Origin: Gemmatimonadota bacterium
Lineage (GTDB): Bacteria; Gemmatimonadota; Gemmatimonadetes; Longimicrobiales; Gaopeijiaceae
Length of the DNA stretch: 64,000 nt
Assembly: GCA_022822445.1 (NCBI GenBank)
Contig: JAJEBR010000024.1
Span: 118,652-182,651 of the forward strand
Reading direction: 5' to 3'
The notes under the pieces are model-generated. The model saw only the letters and a list, made by a program, of their open reading frames with translations. It was not told the DNA's origin and searched no databases. Shown one piece after another: positions 9,182 through 16,909 of the stretch. Position numbers and translations under genes: made by a program. How positions within the stretch are numbered: the stretch's first letter is position 1; each line of letters opens with the position of its first letter.

Positions 9182-9221
9182 GAGGTAAAGAGTACGTTAC
9201 ATTTTGTAATGTTCTCATTAC
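9182..9221 (+). promoter_or_regulatory. Conserved 40-bp intergenic element, copy B
   Basis: GAGGTAA, 7 nt, GTTAC, ATTTT, GTAATGT, TCT, CATTAC: same blocks and spacing as copies A, C and D. Lies 132 bp above the serine hydrolase start, in the same relative orientation as the other copies. It contains an ATG (9209) followed by codons very like those at the GNAT start in copy C. Confidence 0.6.
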
Positions 9222-9352
9222 AGACGAACAGGTTAGCGCCTCGAGTGCGTGAGCACCGCTGCCAGCGCGGAGTGCATCGCCGCCCGAATACGGCGGGGAC
9301 TGATTCACGGACCGCCAGGGGAGATTGCAATCAGCAACAGGAGAAACGGACC

Positions 9353-10636
9353 ATGATCGGTACGACCCGCTCGGTGCGAGGAGCACATGCTGCGCCGCAT
9401 CCCGCCCACGACCGGCTGACGGCGGCCCACCTCTCGCCGGAGGTCCAACGCCGGCCGGAGACACCCCGCCGCCGACCGCAGCTGGCGGGAACGCCAGGAC
9501 GCACGCCCCTGGCCGGCCTGCTTGCGGTGGCGTTGTCGGCGGCGGTCTGGGCATGCGATGTCCCCGAGACCGCGCAGTTGCCGGCCGAGTGGCATCCGGC
9601 GCTCTCGACCTTCGCGGAGACGGTGGCCGCCGATGTGGAGAACGACAGCGTGGGCGGCGTGACCGTGGCTCTGGCGCGCGACGGGGAGGTCCTGTGGGCG
9701 GAGGCCTACGGCTGGGCCGATCCGGAGGCCGGAATCCCGGCTGCGCGCGAGACGATCTACCGGACCGGGTCGATCTCCAAGTCGTTCACCGCCGTGCTGA
9801 TGGCGATCCTCGTGGACGACGGGGTGGTATCGCTGGAGCAGCCGCTGGAGTCGCTGGTGCCCGAGATCTCCGAACTGCAGGAGCGGCCGGCGGAGGCGAA
9901 TCCCGTGCTGCGCCAGGTCGCGAGCCACACCGCCGGATTCGGGCGGGAACCCGGGCTCCGCGGTGCCGCGACCGGACCCATCGGAACATGGACGGAGCGC
10001 ATCCTGGAATCGATCCCCACCACTCGCTACCTCACGCCTCCGGGCACGGAGTATTCGTATTCGAACATCGGCTTCGGCATCCTGGGATTCGCGATGGAGC
10101 GGGCGGCGGGGGAGCCGTTCATGGACCAGGTCGAGGCGCGGATCTTCGAGCCGCTGGGGATGGAGAGCAGCACCTTCATCGTGGGGGACGCGCTTCTGCC
10201 GATGCTCTCGCGGGGGCACGCGAACAACGCCGACGGCGACGTGAACACGGAGCGGCCCGCCCAGGAGCACAGTGGGCGCGGGTACAAGGTGCCGAACGGC
10301 GGCGTCTACTCGACGGTGGACGACCTTGCCGCCTTCGCCGCGGGGGTGATGGGACGGGGCGGCGTATCCCTCCTCACCGACGAGATGCGCGGGGAGGTGC
10401 TGGGCGTCCAGACTCCGGAGAATCCCGAATCGGGCTACGGCCTCGGCTTCTCGATCGCCACCGTGGACGGCCGCGTCTTCGCTGGCCACGGCGGGTCCGT
10501 ATCGGGGTACACGGCGCACCTGCTCTTCGAACCGGCCACCGGCCTCACCGTGGTGCTGCTGCGCAACTACAACCGCGGCCGCACGAACCTCGGCCGCGCG
10601 GCGCGGGAGCTGTTGTCGGGACTGCCGGTGGGCTGA
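9353..10636 (+). CDS. Secreted serine hydrolase, beta-lactamase/penicillin-binding fold
   Basis: 427-aa class C beta-lactamase-related hydrolase (DD-peptidase/esterase superfamily). The catalytic SxxK is in GSISKSF (about 142), the Tyr motif YSN in EYSYSNIGF (about 236) and the third motif HGG in GHGGSVSGY (about 382). A hydrophobic stretch ending in AVWAC at about 64 is a possible lipobox, preceded by an unusually long Arg/Pro-rich head. The start ATG 9353 is backed by AGGAGA 8 bp upstream; an upstream ATG at 9209 in the same frame lies inside the 40-bp element. Likely acts on peptidoglycan peptides, D-amino acid peptides or esters in the envelope; the substrate is unknown. Confidence 0.88.
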   Translation: MIGTTRSVRGAHAAPHPAHDRLTAAHLSPEVQRRPETPRRRPQLAGTPGRTPLAGLLAVALSAAVWACDVPETAQLPAEWHPALSTFAETVAADVENDSVGGVTVALARDGEVLWAEAYGWADPEAGIPAARETIYRTGSISKSFTAVLMAILVDDGVVSLEQPLESLVPEISELQERPAEANPVLRQVASHTAGFGREPGLRGAATGPIGTWTERILESIPTTRYLTPPGTEYSYSNIGFGILGFAMERAAGEPFMDQVEARIFEPLGMESSTFIVGDALLPMLSRGHANNADGDVNTERPAQEHSGRGYKVPNGGVYSTVDDLAAFAAGVMGRGGVSLLTDEMRGEVLGVQTPENPESGYGLGFSIATVDGRVFAGHGGSVSGYTAHLLFEPATGLTVVLLRNYNRGRTNLGRAARELLSGLPVG

Positions 10637-10647
10637 CGCGCCTGGCG

Positions 10648-10671
10648 GTCCGTGGATAATCCCCGCGTTGC
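10648..10671. repeat. Dispersed 24-bp repeat, copy 2
   Basis: Differs from the copy at 9131 at 3 of 24 positions. Lies between the convergent serine hydrolase and beta-barrel genes, 12 bp past the hydrolase stop. Confidence 0.5.
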
Positions 10672-10744
10672 CCGGTGACCCGGCCGGGCGCGGCCGACTC
10701 GCGGACGGAGGCTCGCGGGCGGAGGCTACTCGCCGGAGCGGAGG

Positions 10745-11359
10745 CTACAGCACCCAGTCCGCCCCGACGCGGATGACCAGCCCCCGGTTCCTGGCGGAGT
10801 CGTCGGCGACATCCGAGATGTTGAGGATGCCGAAGCCGTACAGCGCCTCCACGACCATGTGGAAGTCGACCACGTCGAAGGACATACCGGCACCGCCCGT
10901 GACCCCGAAGTCGTAGATCTTGAAGGGATCTTCCGTGTTTTCGCCGCAGCCGGTACGCTGCGACCTCCCCATCGCGGACACCGATGCCGAGCACGACACC
11001 CTGAGCCCCAGCGTCGGCCCGGCGAGCAGGTAGGGTCCGGTCCCCAGCGCCACCTTGCCGAGCGTCGCGACCTCGAGGTACGCCAGCCTGAAGTTGAAGT
11101 CGAAGTCCTCGGGCAGTTCGTCGGCGGTGAACCCCGTGCCCCGCTCCGTGTACGACGCGGACAGCGCGAGCCCGATCCCGCCCCGCATGCGCGACGCGGT
11201 GACGCCGACGTGGATCCCGGCGATGGCGGAGGGTTCGATCTCCTCATCGGCCGTGGCCATTTGGCTGAGCGTCATGCCGGCCCGGCCACCGATGGTTGTC
11301 TGGGCGGTGAGCGGGGTGGCGCATGCGAGCGCGGCGAGGACGGCCAGGCGACATTTCAT
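10745..11359 (-). CDS. Outer-membrane beta-barrel protein
   Basis: 204 aa with a signal peptide (MKCRLAVLAALACATPLTAQ, cleavage after TAQ) and alternating hydrophobic/polar strands ending in IRVGADWVL, an aromatic-containing last strand typical of outer-membrane barrels. It resembles small porin-like (PorT/OmpW-sized) proteins of about eight strands. The start at 11359 has GGGGAGAAACC directly upstream. Two cysteines (about 129 and 142) are in one extracellular-loop region and could form a disulfide. Divergent from the VOC gene with a 110-bp shared upstream region. Function beyond barrel formation is not visible. Confidence 0.75.
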   Translation of the reverse strand: MKCRLAVLAALACATPLTAQTTIGGRAGMTLSQMATADEEIEPSAIAGIHVGVTASRMRGGIGLALSASYTERGTGFTADELPEDFDFNFRLAYLEVATLGKVALGTGPYLLAGPTLGLRVSCSASVSAMGRSQRTGCGENTEDPFKIYDFGVTGGAGMSFDVVDFHMVVEALYGFGILNISDVADDSARNRGLVIRVGADWVL

Positions 11360-11469
11360 CGGTTTCTCCCCGTACCGGGCGGTTGACCTTTTGCCATTAT
11401 TCATGGGCGGCGGAGGAACCGGCCGCCATCCGACAAGAGCCACAATAACACACCTGGAGACAAACACGA

Positions 11470-12288
11470 ATGTCCGACACACCCCTGGGCCGTTTCTGCT
11501 GGAATGAACTGATGACCACCGACTCCGCCACGGCCCGCGACTTCTACGCGAAGGTCACCGGCTGGGGCACGGGCATCTGGGACGGGGGCGAAAAGCCCTA
11601 CGAAATGTGGATGAACGGCGAAATGCCGGTGGGCGGACTGATGGATCTCCCGTCCCCCGAAGTCCCGCCGTGCTGGTTGACCTACCTCTCAACCCCCGAC
11701 CTGGACGCCACGCTTGCGAAGGTGAAGGCCAACGGCGGGACCGTGCTGAACCAGCTGGCGGTACCGCAGGTGGGCCGGTTCGCGGTGATCGCGGATCCGC
11801 AGGGGGGTGTGATCGCGGTGCTCGAACCCGAGGGCGAAACGCCGAGCCACGACGGCCCGCCGGAGCTGGGCGAGTTCTCCTGGCGCGAGCTGGCGACGAC
11901 CGACGCCGACGCCGCCTGGGCGTTTTATGCGGAGGTCTTCGGCTGGGAGGACGCGGGCCGCATGGACATGGGCGAGATGGGGCACTACCAGGTCTTCGGA
12001 CGGGGCGGCCGGCCGCTGGGCGGCATCTTCAACGGGCCGCCGGAGATGCGTGCGGTCGGGTGGCTGCTGTACGTGCGCGTCCCCGACGTGCACCGGGCGG
12101 CGGAGACGGTGAAGGAGCTGGGCGGCAAGCTTCTCAACGGTCCGATGGAGGTTCCGGGCAACGACTACATCGCGCAGTCGATGGACCCGCAGGGGATCGC
12201 GTTCGCGGTTCACCAGACGGCGGCGGATGTCGCGGCGAAGCAGGCGGGCGGAGATGCCGCGTCCGCCGAGCCGTCGATGGCGGGCTGA
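11470..12288 (+). CDS. Two-domain VOC (glyoxalase/bleomycin-resistance fold) protein
   Basis: 272 aa made of two tandem VOC modules, about 7-125 (GRFCWNELMTTDSATARDFY) and about 135-255 (GEFSWRELATTDADAAWAFY). The repeat of FCWNEL/FSWREL and the closing PQGG/PQGI loops matches the CFP30B-like subgroup of VOC proteins. These are usually annotated as lyase- or dioxygenase-like but the reaction is unknown. No signal peptide, so cytoplasmic. The stop lies 20 bp before the lipoprotein D-aminoacylase start, so they may share a transcript. Confidence 0.88.
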   Translation: MSDTPLGRFCWNELMTTDSATARDFYAKVTGWGTGIWDGGEKPYEMWMNGEMPVGGLMDLPSPEVPPCWLTYLSTPDLDATLAKVKANGGTVLNQLAVPQVGRFAVIADPQGGVIAVLEPEGETPSHDGPPELGEFSWRELATTDADAAWAFYAEVFGWEDAGRMDMGEMGHYQVFGRGGRPLGGIFNGPPEMRAVGWLLYVRVPDVHRAAETVKELGGKLLNGPMEVPGNDYIAQSMDPQGIAFAVHQTAADVAAKQAGGDAASAEPSMAG

Positions 12289-12308
12289 AGGAAGGCGAAG
12301 GAGGCGAC

Positions 12309-13967
12309 ATGGTGCATCGCGCGGGGTGGCTGGTCTGCGCCGGGGTCATGCTCGCCGGGGCGCTCGGTTGCCGGGCGGAGGAACCGGCCAGCCTCGTGAT
12401 TGCGGGGGGCATGATCGTGGATGGGGATGGGGGACCGCCGCGGGCCGGGACGGTGGTGATCGCCGGGGACGCGATCGTGTCGGTGGGGGAGGGGGGGCGC
12501 GCCGCCCTCGACACGATCGACGCCACCGGGCTGGTCGTGGCGCCGGGCTTCATCGATGTGCACAGTCACACGCCGCCGGCGATCGCGAGCGAGCCGCTGC
12601 GCCTCAACGAGGGGGTGGTGCGGCAGGGGGTCACGACGGTCTTCGGCGGCCCCGACGGCGCCTTCGCTCCGGCGCAGATCCTCGCCCTCATGGAGGCGTA
12701 CCACTACCAGGGAACCGGCACCAACGTCGCCTTCTACGTCGGCCACAACGGGATCCGGCGCGAGGTGATGGGGTTCGACCAGCGGCGCCCCCCGACCGAA
12801 GACGAACTCGAAGTGATGCGGGCGCTCGTGCGGGAGGGGATGGAGCTGGGCGCCTTCGGCCTCTCGACCGGCCTGATGTACGAGCCCGGGATGTTCGCCG
12901 ACACGGAGGAGGTGATCGCGCTCGCGCTCGAGGCCGCGGCCTACGGCGGGGTCTACGATTCCCACGTCCGCAACCCGGTGCACGCCTTCGTCGAGTCGGA
13001 CCGGGAGGTGGTGCGGATCGCGCAGATCGCGCGGCTCCCCGGCAAGATCGGGCACCTGAAGGCGGTGGGGCTCCACAACGAGGGGGCGATCGAGGAAATC
13101 ATCGCGCTCGTCGAGGCGGCCCGCGCCCAGGGCACCCGGATCGTGTCGGATCAGTACCCCTACGACGGGGCCGCCACCGCGAGCCTCACAGGCGTCATCG
13201 TCGCGCCTCAGGGGCTGGAAGGACTCGATGCCTTCCGCAGCATGCGGCGGCAGGGGCGAACCGACGAGGGGATGGCGCAGCTGAAGGCGGCGCTCGCCGA
13301 TGCGGAGTCGCGCGCCCGCCTGAAGGATGCCAGCGAGAACGGGGTCGGCGGCGGGTTCGCCTGGCTGAAGGCGACGGGGTACACGAGCATGCGGATCACC
13401 AGCTCGCAGGACTACCCCGAGCTGGTCGGCGCCTACCTGTCGGAGATCGCCGAGGCGCGCGGCCAGGATCCCTTCGACGTGGTGGCCGATCTGATCATCG
13501 GCTCGTCCCGCCCCGTCAACGTCACCCTCGGCGCGATCAAGGAACACGATGTGCGGCGCCTCATGGTCCAGCCCTGGAACATGATCGCCAGCGACGGGGG
13601 CTACGCCGACGGATCGGACGCGCCCACCGGGCACCCCCGCAGCGCGGGCACCTTCCCCCGCCTGCTCGGCCACTACGTCCGGGACGAGGGCGTCCTCACG
13701 CTGGAGGAGGCCGTGCGCAAGATCACCTCGCTGCCGGCCGACTTCCACGGCATCGCGGATCGCGGCCGCCTCGCGCCCGGCATGCGCGCCGACATCGCCG
13801 TCTTCGACCCGGCGACGATCATCGACCGTTCCGACTGGGACCATCCGCAGCGCTTCGCGGAGGGCGTGATCCACGTCCTCGTCAACGGCGTTCCGGTGCT
13901 GCGCGACGGCGAGGTGACCGGCGAGGCGCCCGGCGAGGTGGTGAAGCTGCAGCCGCCCGGCGGTTGA
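12309..13967 (+). CDS. N-acyl-D-amino-acid deacylase family lipoprotein
   Basis: 552-aa amidohydrolase of the D-aminoacylase/dihydroorotase group. A signal peptide with lipobox (GALGC at about 19) indicates a lipoprotein. The metal motif HxH is in DVHSHTPP (about 81), KIGHLKAVG (about 245) supplies the Lys/His region, SDQYPYDG follows, and the catalytic Asp is in MIASDGGYADGSDAP (about 430). C-terminal motif ADIAVFDP completes the amidohydrolase barrel. The start is supported by GGAGG 6 bp upstream of ATG 12309; the frame is open 234 codons upstream but that part is a shadow of the VOC gene. Probably releases D-amino acids from N-acyl-D-amino acids or D-peptides outside the cytoplasm. A second family member is at 37344. 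Confidence 0.9.
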   Translation: MVHRAGWLVCAGVMLAGALGCRAEEPASLVIAGGMIVDGDGGPPRAGTVVIAGDAIVSVGEGGRAALDTIDATGLVVAPGFIDVHSHTPPAIASEPLRLNEGVVRQGVTTVFGGPDGAFAPAQILALMEAYHYQGTGTNVAFYVGHNGIRREVMGFDQRRPPTEDELEVMRALVREGMELGAFGLSTGLMYEPGMFADTEEVIALALEAAAYGGVYDSHVRNPVHAFVESDREVVRIAQIARLPGKIGHLKAVGLHNEGAIEEIIALVEAARAQGTRIVSDQYPYDGAATASLTGVIVAPQGLEGLDAFRSMRRQGRTDEGMAQLKAALADAESRARLKDASENGVGGGFAWLKATGYTSMRITSSQDYPELVGAYLSEIAEARGQDPFDVVADLIIGSSRPVNVTLGAIKEHDVRRLMVQPWNMIASDGGYADGSDAPTGHPRSAGTFPRLLGHYVRDEGVLTLEEAVRKITSLPADFHGIADRGRLAPGMRADIAVFDPATIIDRSDWDHPQRFAEGVIHVLVNGVPVLRDGEVTGEAPGEVVKLQPPGG

Positions 13968-14131
13968 GGGGCGACCGGCGTTGATGGCGACCTGCGGCGA
14001 ATGAGCGGCCGGCGATGCCGGGTGGCCGGCGGTTGATCGGCGCCCGGCGGTGACGCGACCGCGGCGATGAATGGCCGGCGATACTGGGCAGCAGCCCGGT
14101 CGATGAGCGGCTGACGGCAATTCGCAGCCAA
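13968..14131. repeat. Degenerate GGCCGGCG-rich repeat tract
   Basis: Downstream of the deacylase gene, short units such as GCGGCCGGCGAT and GGTGGCCGGCGGTTGAT recur with variable spacing (about 20-30 bp). No protein or RNA gene is apparent. Probably simple expansion of GC-rich intergenic sequence. Confidence 0.4.
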
Positions 14132-14171
14132 AACGTAAACCAAACATTACAAAATGTCATGTTCTCCATAC
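14132..14171 (+). promoter_or_regulatory. Conserved 40-bp intergenic element, copy C (overlaps GNAT start)
   Basis: AACGTAA, 7 nt, ATTAC, AAAAT, GTCATGT, TCT, CCATAC. The GNAT start codon (14159) is inside the GTCATGT block, so no normal Shine-Dalgarno sequence can exist upstream. Either the message is leaderless or the element is a translational or transcriptional control site covering the start. Confidence 0.6.
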
Positions 14172-14662
14172 AAATCCGCCCTCTGACCCGCCAGGATTGG
14201 CCGGCGGTGGCCGAGATCTACCGGCAGGGGATCGAGTCCGGCAACGCCACCTTCGAGACTGAAGTCCCCGACTGGGAGAGCTGGAACGCCGCACGGAGCC
14301 CGGATTGCCGGATCGTCGCGGAGGCCGGCGGCGATGTGATCGGATTCGCGGCGCTCAGCCCGGTTTCGGGGCGGTGCGTCTACGGCGGGGTCCACGAGGC
14401 GATGATCTACATTGCCGAGCGGGCACGCGGGCAGGGCGTAGGCGGAACGCTCCTCGGCAGGCTCGTTGCAGAGAGCGAAGCGCACGGCATCTGGACGCTG
14501 CAGGCCGGCATCTTCCCGGAGAACACGAGTTCGATCCGCATCTTCGAGAAGGCCGGCTTCGAAATCCTGGGGACCCACAGGCGCCTCGGCCGCTTCCATG
14601 ACGGGCGCTGGCGCGACGTGGTGTTGATGGAGCGCAGAAGCCGGGTGGTGGGAGTGGACTGA
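14159..14662 (+). CDS. GNAT N-acetyltransferase, phosphinothricin acetyltransferase-like
   Basis: 167-aa GNAT enzyme transferring acetyl from acetyl-CoA to an amine. The N-terminus IRPLTRQDWPAVAEIYRQG and the acceptor strand ATFETEVPDWESW are typical of the Pat/Bar-like subfamily; the CoA pyrophosphate loop is ARGQGVGGTLL (about 88-98) and the C-terminal NTSSIRIFEKAGFE motif is complete. Start ATG 14159 leaves only 5 residues before the first beta strand and lies within copy C of the 40-bp element, with no Shine-Dalgarno sequence. The natural substrate (amino-acid analogue or other amine) cannot be told. Confidence 0.9.
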   Translation: MFSIQIRPLTRQDWPAVAEIYRQGIESGNATFETEVPDWESWNAARSPDCRIVAEAGGDVIGFAALSPVSGRCVYGGVHEAMIYIAERARGQGVGGTLLGRLVAESEAHGIWTLQAGIFPENTSSIRIFEKAGFEILGTHRRLGRFHDGRWRDVVLMERRSRVVGVD

Positions 14663-14747
14663 CGGCCCGGGTTGACGGCCTTGCCTCGCCCGGTGGGGGC
14701 CTCGGTTCGCGCGGTGGACCTCGGTTTTGCCAGAACGGCGTTTCCCC

Positions 14748-15809
14748 CTACGCCACCTCGATCCCCTCATCCAGGAACACGTCCTGGATCAGGTTCAGGA
14801 GCTTGACCCCCTCCGCCATCGGACGCTGGAACGCCTTGCGCCCCGAAATCAGCCCCATCCCCCCGGCGCGCTTGTTGATCACCGCCGTCCGCGCCGCCTG
14901 CGCGAAGTCGTTGTCGCCGCTGGATCCGCCCGAGTTGATCAGCCCGGCGCGCCCCATGTAGCAGTTGGCCACCTGGTAGCGCGTCATCTCGATCGGGTGC
15001 GCGTCCGGCACCAGCTCCGAGTAGACCTTGTCGTGAGTACGCCCGAAGCCGACAGCCCGGTAGCCCCCGTCCAGCTCGGCCTGCTTCTGCTTGATGATGT
15101 CGGCCTCGATGGTGACCCCGAGGTGATTGGCCTGGCCCGTCAGGTCGGCGGCCGCGTGGTAGTTCTTCCCGCCGGTGTTGAAGGCGGACTGCCGCAGATA
15201 GCACCACAGCACGGTCACCATGCCGAGCTCGTGCGCCATCTGGAACGCTTCCGAAGTCTCCTGCAGCTGGCGCATCCCCTGGTCGGATCCGAAGTAGACC
15301 GTCGCGCCGACCGCCGCCGCGCCCAGCTCCCACGCCTGCTGCACGCTCGCGAACATCACCTGGTCGTATCGGTTGGGATAGGTGAGCAGCTCGTTGTGGT
15401 TCAGCTTGACGAGGAAGGGGATTCGGTGGGCGTAGCGGCGCGAGATCGAGCCCAGCACGCCGAGCGTGGAGGCGACCGCGTTGCACCCGCCCTCCAGCGC
15501 CAGTTCGACGATGTTGCCGGGATCGAAGTAGACGGGGTTGGGGGCGAAGGACGCGCCTGCGGAGTGCTCGATCCCCTGATCCACCGGGAGGATCGACACG
15601 TAGCCCGTGCCGGAGAGCCGCCCGTGCCCGAGGATCGACTGCATGCTGCGCAGGACCTGGGGATTCCGGTCGGTGCCGGCGACCACCCGGTCAACGAAAT
15701 CGGGTCCGGGGAGGTGGAGCCGGTCCCTGGGGAAGCCCCGCGCGCGGTAGGTGAGAAGGTCTTCGGCCTCGGCGCCGAGGAGGTCGTGAATGCGGTCGGA
15801 TGCGGGCAT
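14748..15809 (-). CDS. fbaB: Fructose-bisphosphate aldolase class I (DhnA/FbaB type)
   Basis: 353-aa cytoplasmic aldolase that cleaves fructose 1,6-bisphosphate to DHAP and glyceraldehyde 3-phosphate through a Schiff base. Recognisable blocks are [11 protein letters not shown] (about 74), KLNHNELL (about 133), the lysine region [11 protein letters not shown] (about 237) and the phosphate-binding glycine loop [12 protein letters not shown] (about 295). Length matches the FbaB/DhnA branch rather than eukaryotic class I enzymes. The start [12 protein letters not shown] is at 15809; a 200-bp spacer separates it from the divergent lipoprotein gene. The gene stands alone, convergent with the GNAT gene. 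Confidence 0.93.
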   Translation of the reverse strand: MPASDRIHDLLGAEAEDLLTYRARGFPRDRLHLPGPDFVDRVVAGTDRNPQVLRSMQSILGHGRLSGTGYVSILPVDQGIEHSAGASFAPNPVYFDPGNIVELALEGGCNAVASTLGVLGSISRRYAHRIPFLVKLNHNELLTYPNRYDQVMFASVQQAWELGAAAVGATVYFGSDQGMRQLQETSEAFQMAHELGMVTVLWCYLRQSAFNTGGKNYHAAADLTGQANHLGVTIEADIIKQKQAELDGGYRAVGFGRTHDKVYSELVPDAHPIEMTRYQVANCYMGRAGLINSGGSSGDNDFAQAARTAVINKRAGGMGLISGRKAFQRPMAEGVKLLNLIQDVFLDEGIEVA

Positions 15810-16010
15810 GGCGGTGGGTGGGTGGTGGGTGGTCGGTGATGGGTGTGGCGGACGCAGGTGTGGCCATCGCGCCGCCGCTGCCCGTTAGTGTGGTCCCGAC
15901 GGGTTCCGGTGTCCAGTGCGGGGATGGGTAACGGTGGACTGCCGGTCGGGTTCCCCTGCCGGTGACCGGGGCTTACCTTCAGGCACAGGCAACAGGAGAG
16001 GAGACGGAGA

Positions 16011-16724
16011 TTGCGAAGCAAATCGGAATCCAGGCCACGGAGGGCCGCAGGATGGCCCGAGACCGAATGCCCAACTGCTGCAAGCAGCCCCCTTTCCCGC
16101 TTCGGCGCAGGCAGGGGCCGTCTGTGGGCCGCATTCGGCGCGGTATCCGCAGTGGGCATGCTCGCCTGCGGCGGTGATCCGGTTGAACCCGACCCATCGG
16201 AAGAGGCGCTCACCACCGAGGAGGCGCGGGCGCTCTATCTCGGGATTCAGGAGCTGCTCAATCTGGAGGCGGACCCGCCACACTTTACGGTGATCGAATC
16301 CGTCGGCGATACGATGATTACGGCCCACTGCAATGGCGGTGGCACGGTCGTCGCAACTCTATCGGCAGGGGAGATTCAGCAGGGCGATACGACCCGGCTG
16401 AGCATACGGGCGAAGATGACCCATGACGGCTGTCAGCTCCCGGAGGTCAATGGTCATGCATATGTGGTCTCCGGCGAGCCGGATATCTCGATCACAACCA
16501 CTCTGATCGCGGTCGCTTCCGAACAGGTCTTCGCGATGGATGTCGAGGGCTTCGCGAACGGTGCGGTACGCTGGTCGCTCGGTGAGCGGATGGGCGAGTG
16601 CAGGGTCAACATGGTACTGCTGCTGGACGGGATTAACGGGATGGAACCCATAACGTCCATGAACGGGACGATGTGCGGGCACGAGCTGAAGGTACCCATA
16701 GAGATCATCACGGAGGGGACGTAG
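16011..16724 (+). CDS. Lipoprotein of unknown function
   Basis: 237 aa, not recognised. It starts at TTG 16011, with the purine-rich AGGAGAGGAG Shine-Dalgarno sequence 8 bp upstream. The first 35 residues are basic, followed by a hydrophobic segment and lipobox (AVGMLAC, Cys about 53), then an acidic linker DPVEPDPSEEAL. The C-terminal part is a beta-rich domain with four cysteines (about 108, 142, 199, 223) that could form two disulfides. The long pre-lipobox head is unusual and may mean that the true start is further in. Alone on its strand segment, 185 bp before the LVIVD protein. Confidence 0.68.
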   Translation: MRSKSESRPRRAAGWPETECPTAASSPLSRFGAGRGRLWAAFGAVSAVGMLACGGDPVEPDPSEEALTTEEARALYLGIQELLNLEADPPHFTVIESVGDTMITAHCNGGGTVVATLSAGEIQQGDTTRLSIRAKMTHDGCQLPEVNGHAYVVSGEPDISITTTLIAVASEQVFAMDVEGFANGAVRWSLGERMGECRVNMVLLLDGINGMEPITSMNGTMCGHELKVPIEIITEGT

Positions 16725-16756
16725 TGAACCGTCCCCCCCAACGGGTCCTGAGGGAA

Positions 16757-16772
16757 GCCGGACGCATCCGGC
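16757..16772. terminator. Hairpin after the lipoprotein gene
   Basis: GCCGGA-CGCA-TCCGGC is a perfect 6-bp stem with a 4-nt loop, 33 bp past the stop at 16724. No U-tract follows, so it is at best a weak or Rho-assisted terminator. Confidence 0.35.
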
Positions 16773-16909
16773 GCTAAAAGGGAGCCGGTTGCGGGCGGGG
16801 CCGCCGCCCGACTGTTGCCGGGGCCGGCGTTCTCGCGCATTATCGCTGGTGAGCGCAGGCGGCTTACCCACCATTCCGCCTGCGCCGACTCCCGGATGGA
16901 AGGACGACG

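Larger units (their letters stand above)
8923..9352. other. 430-bp divergent intergenic region
   Basis: Lies between the sixA start (minus) and the serine hydrolase start (plus). It contains a dispersed 24-bp repeat (9131-9154) and copy B of the 40-bp element (9182-9221). Open frames cross it on both strands but have no family features. The rest shows no recognisable gene. Confidence 0.6.

Noticed and set aside
9209..9352. Upstream start of the serine hydrolase at 9209
   Set aside because: ATG 9353 has a good Shine-Dalgarno site; the 48 extra residues are Arg-rich and the upstream ATG lies within the conserved 40-bp element.
12210..14147. 645-codon minus-strand frame opposite the D-aminoacylase
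   Set aside because: His/Arg/Asp-rich shadow without family motifs; the plus strand has signal peptide, Shine-Dalgarno sequence and catalytic motifs.
16757..16772. Riboswitch or strong intrinsic terminator
   Set aside because: Only a 6-bp hairpin without U-tract or conserved aptamer sequence.
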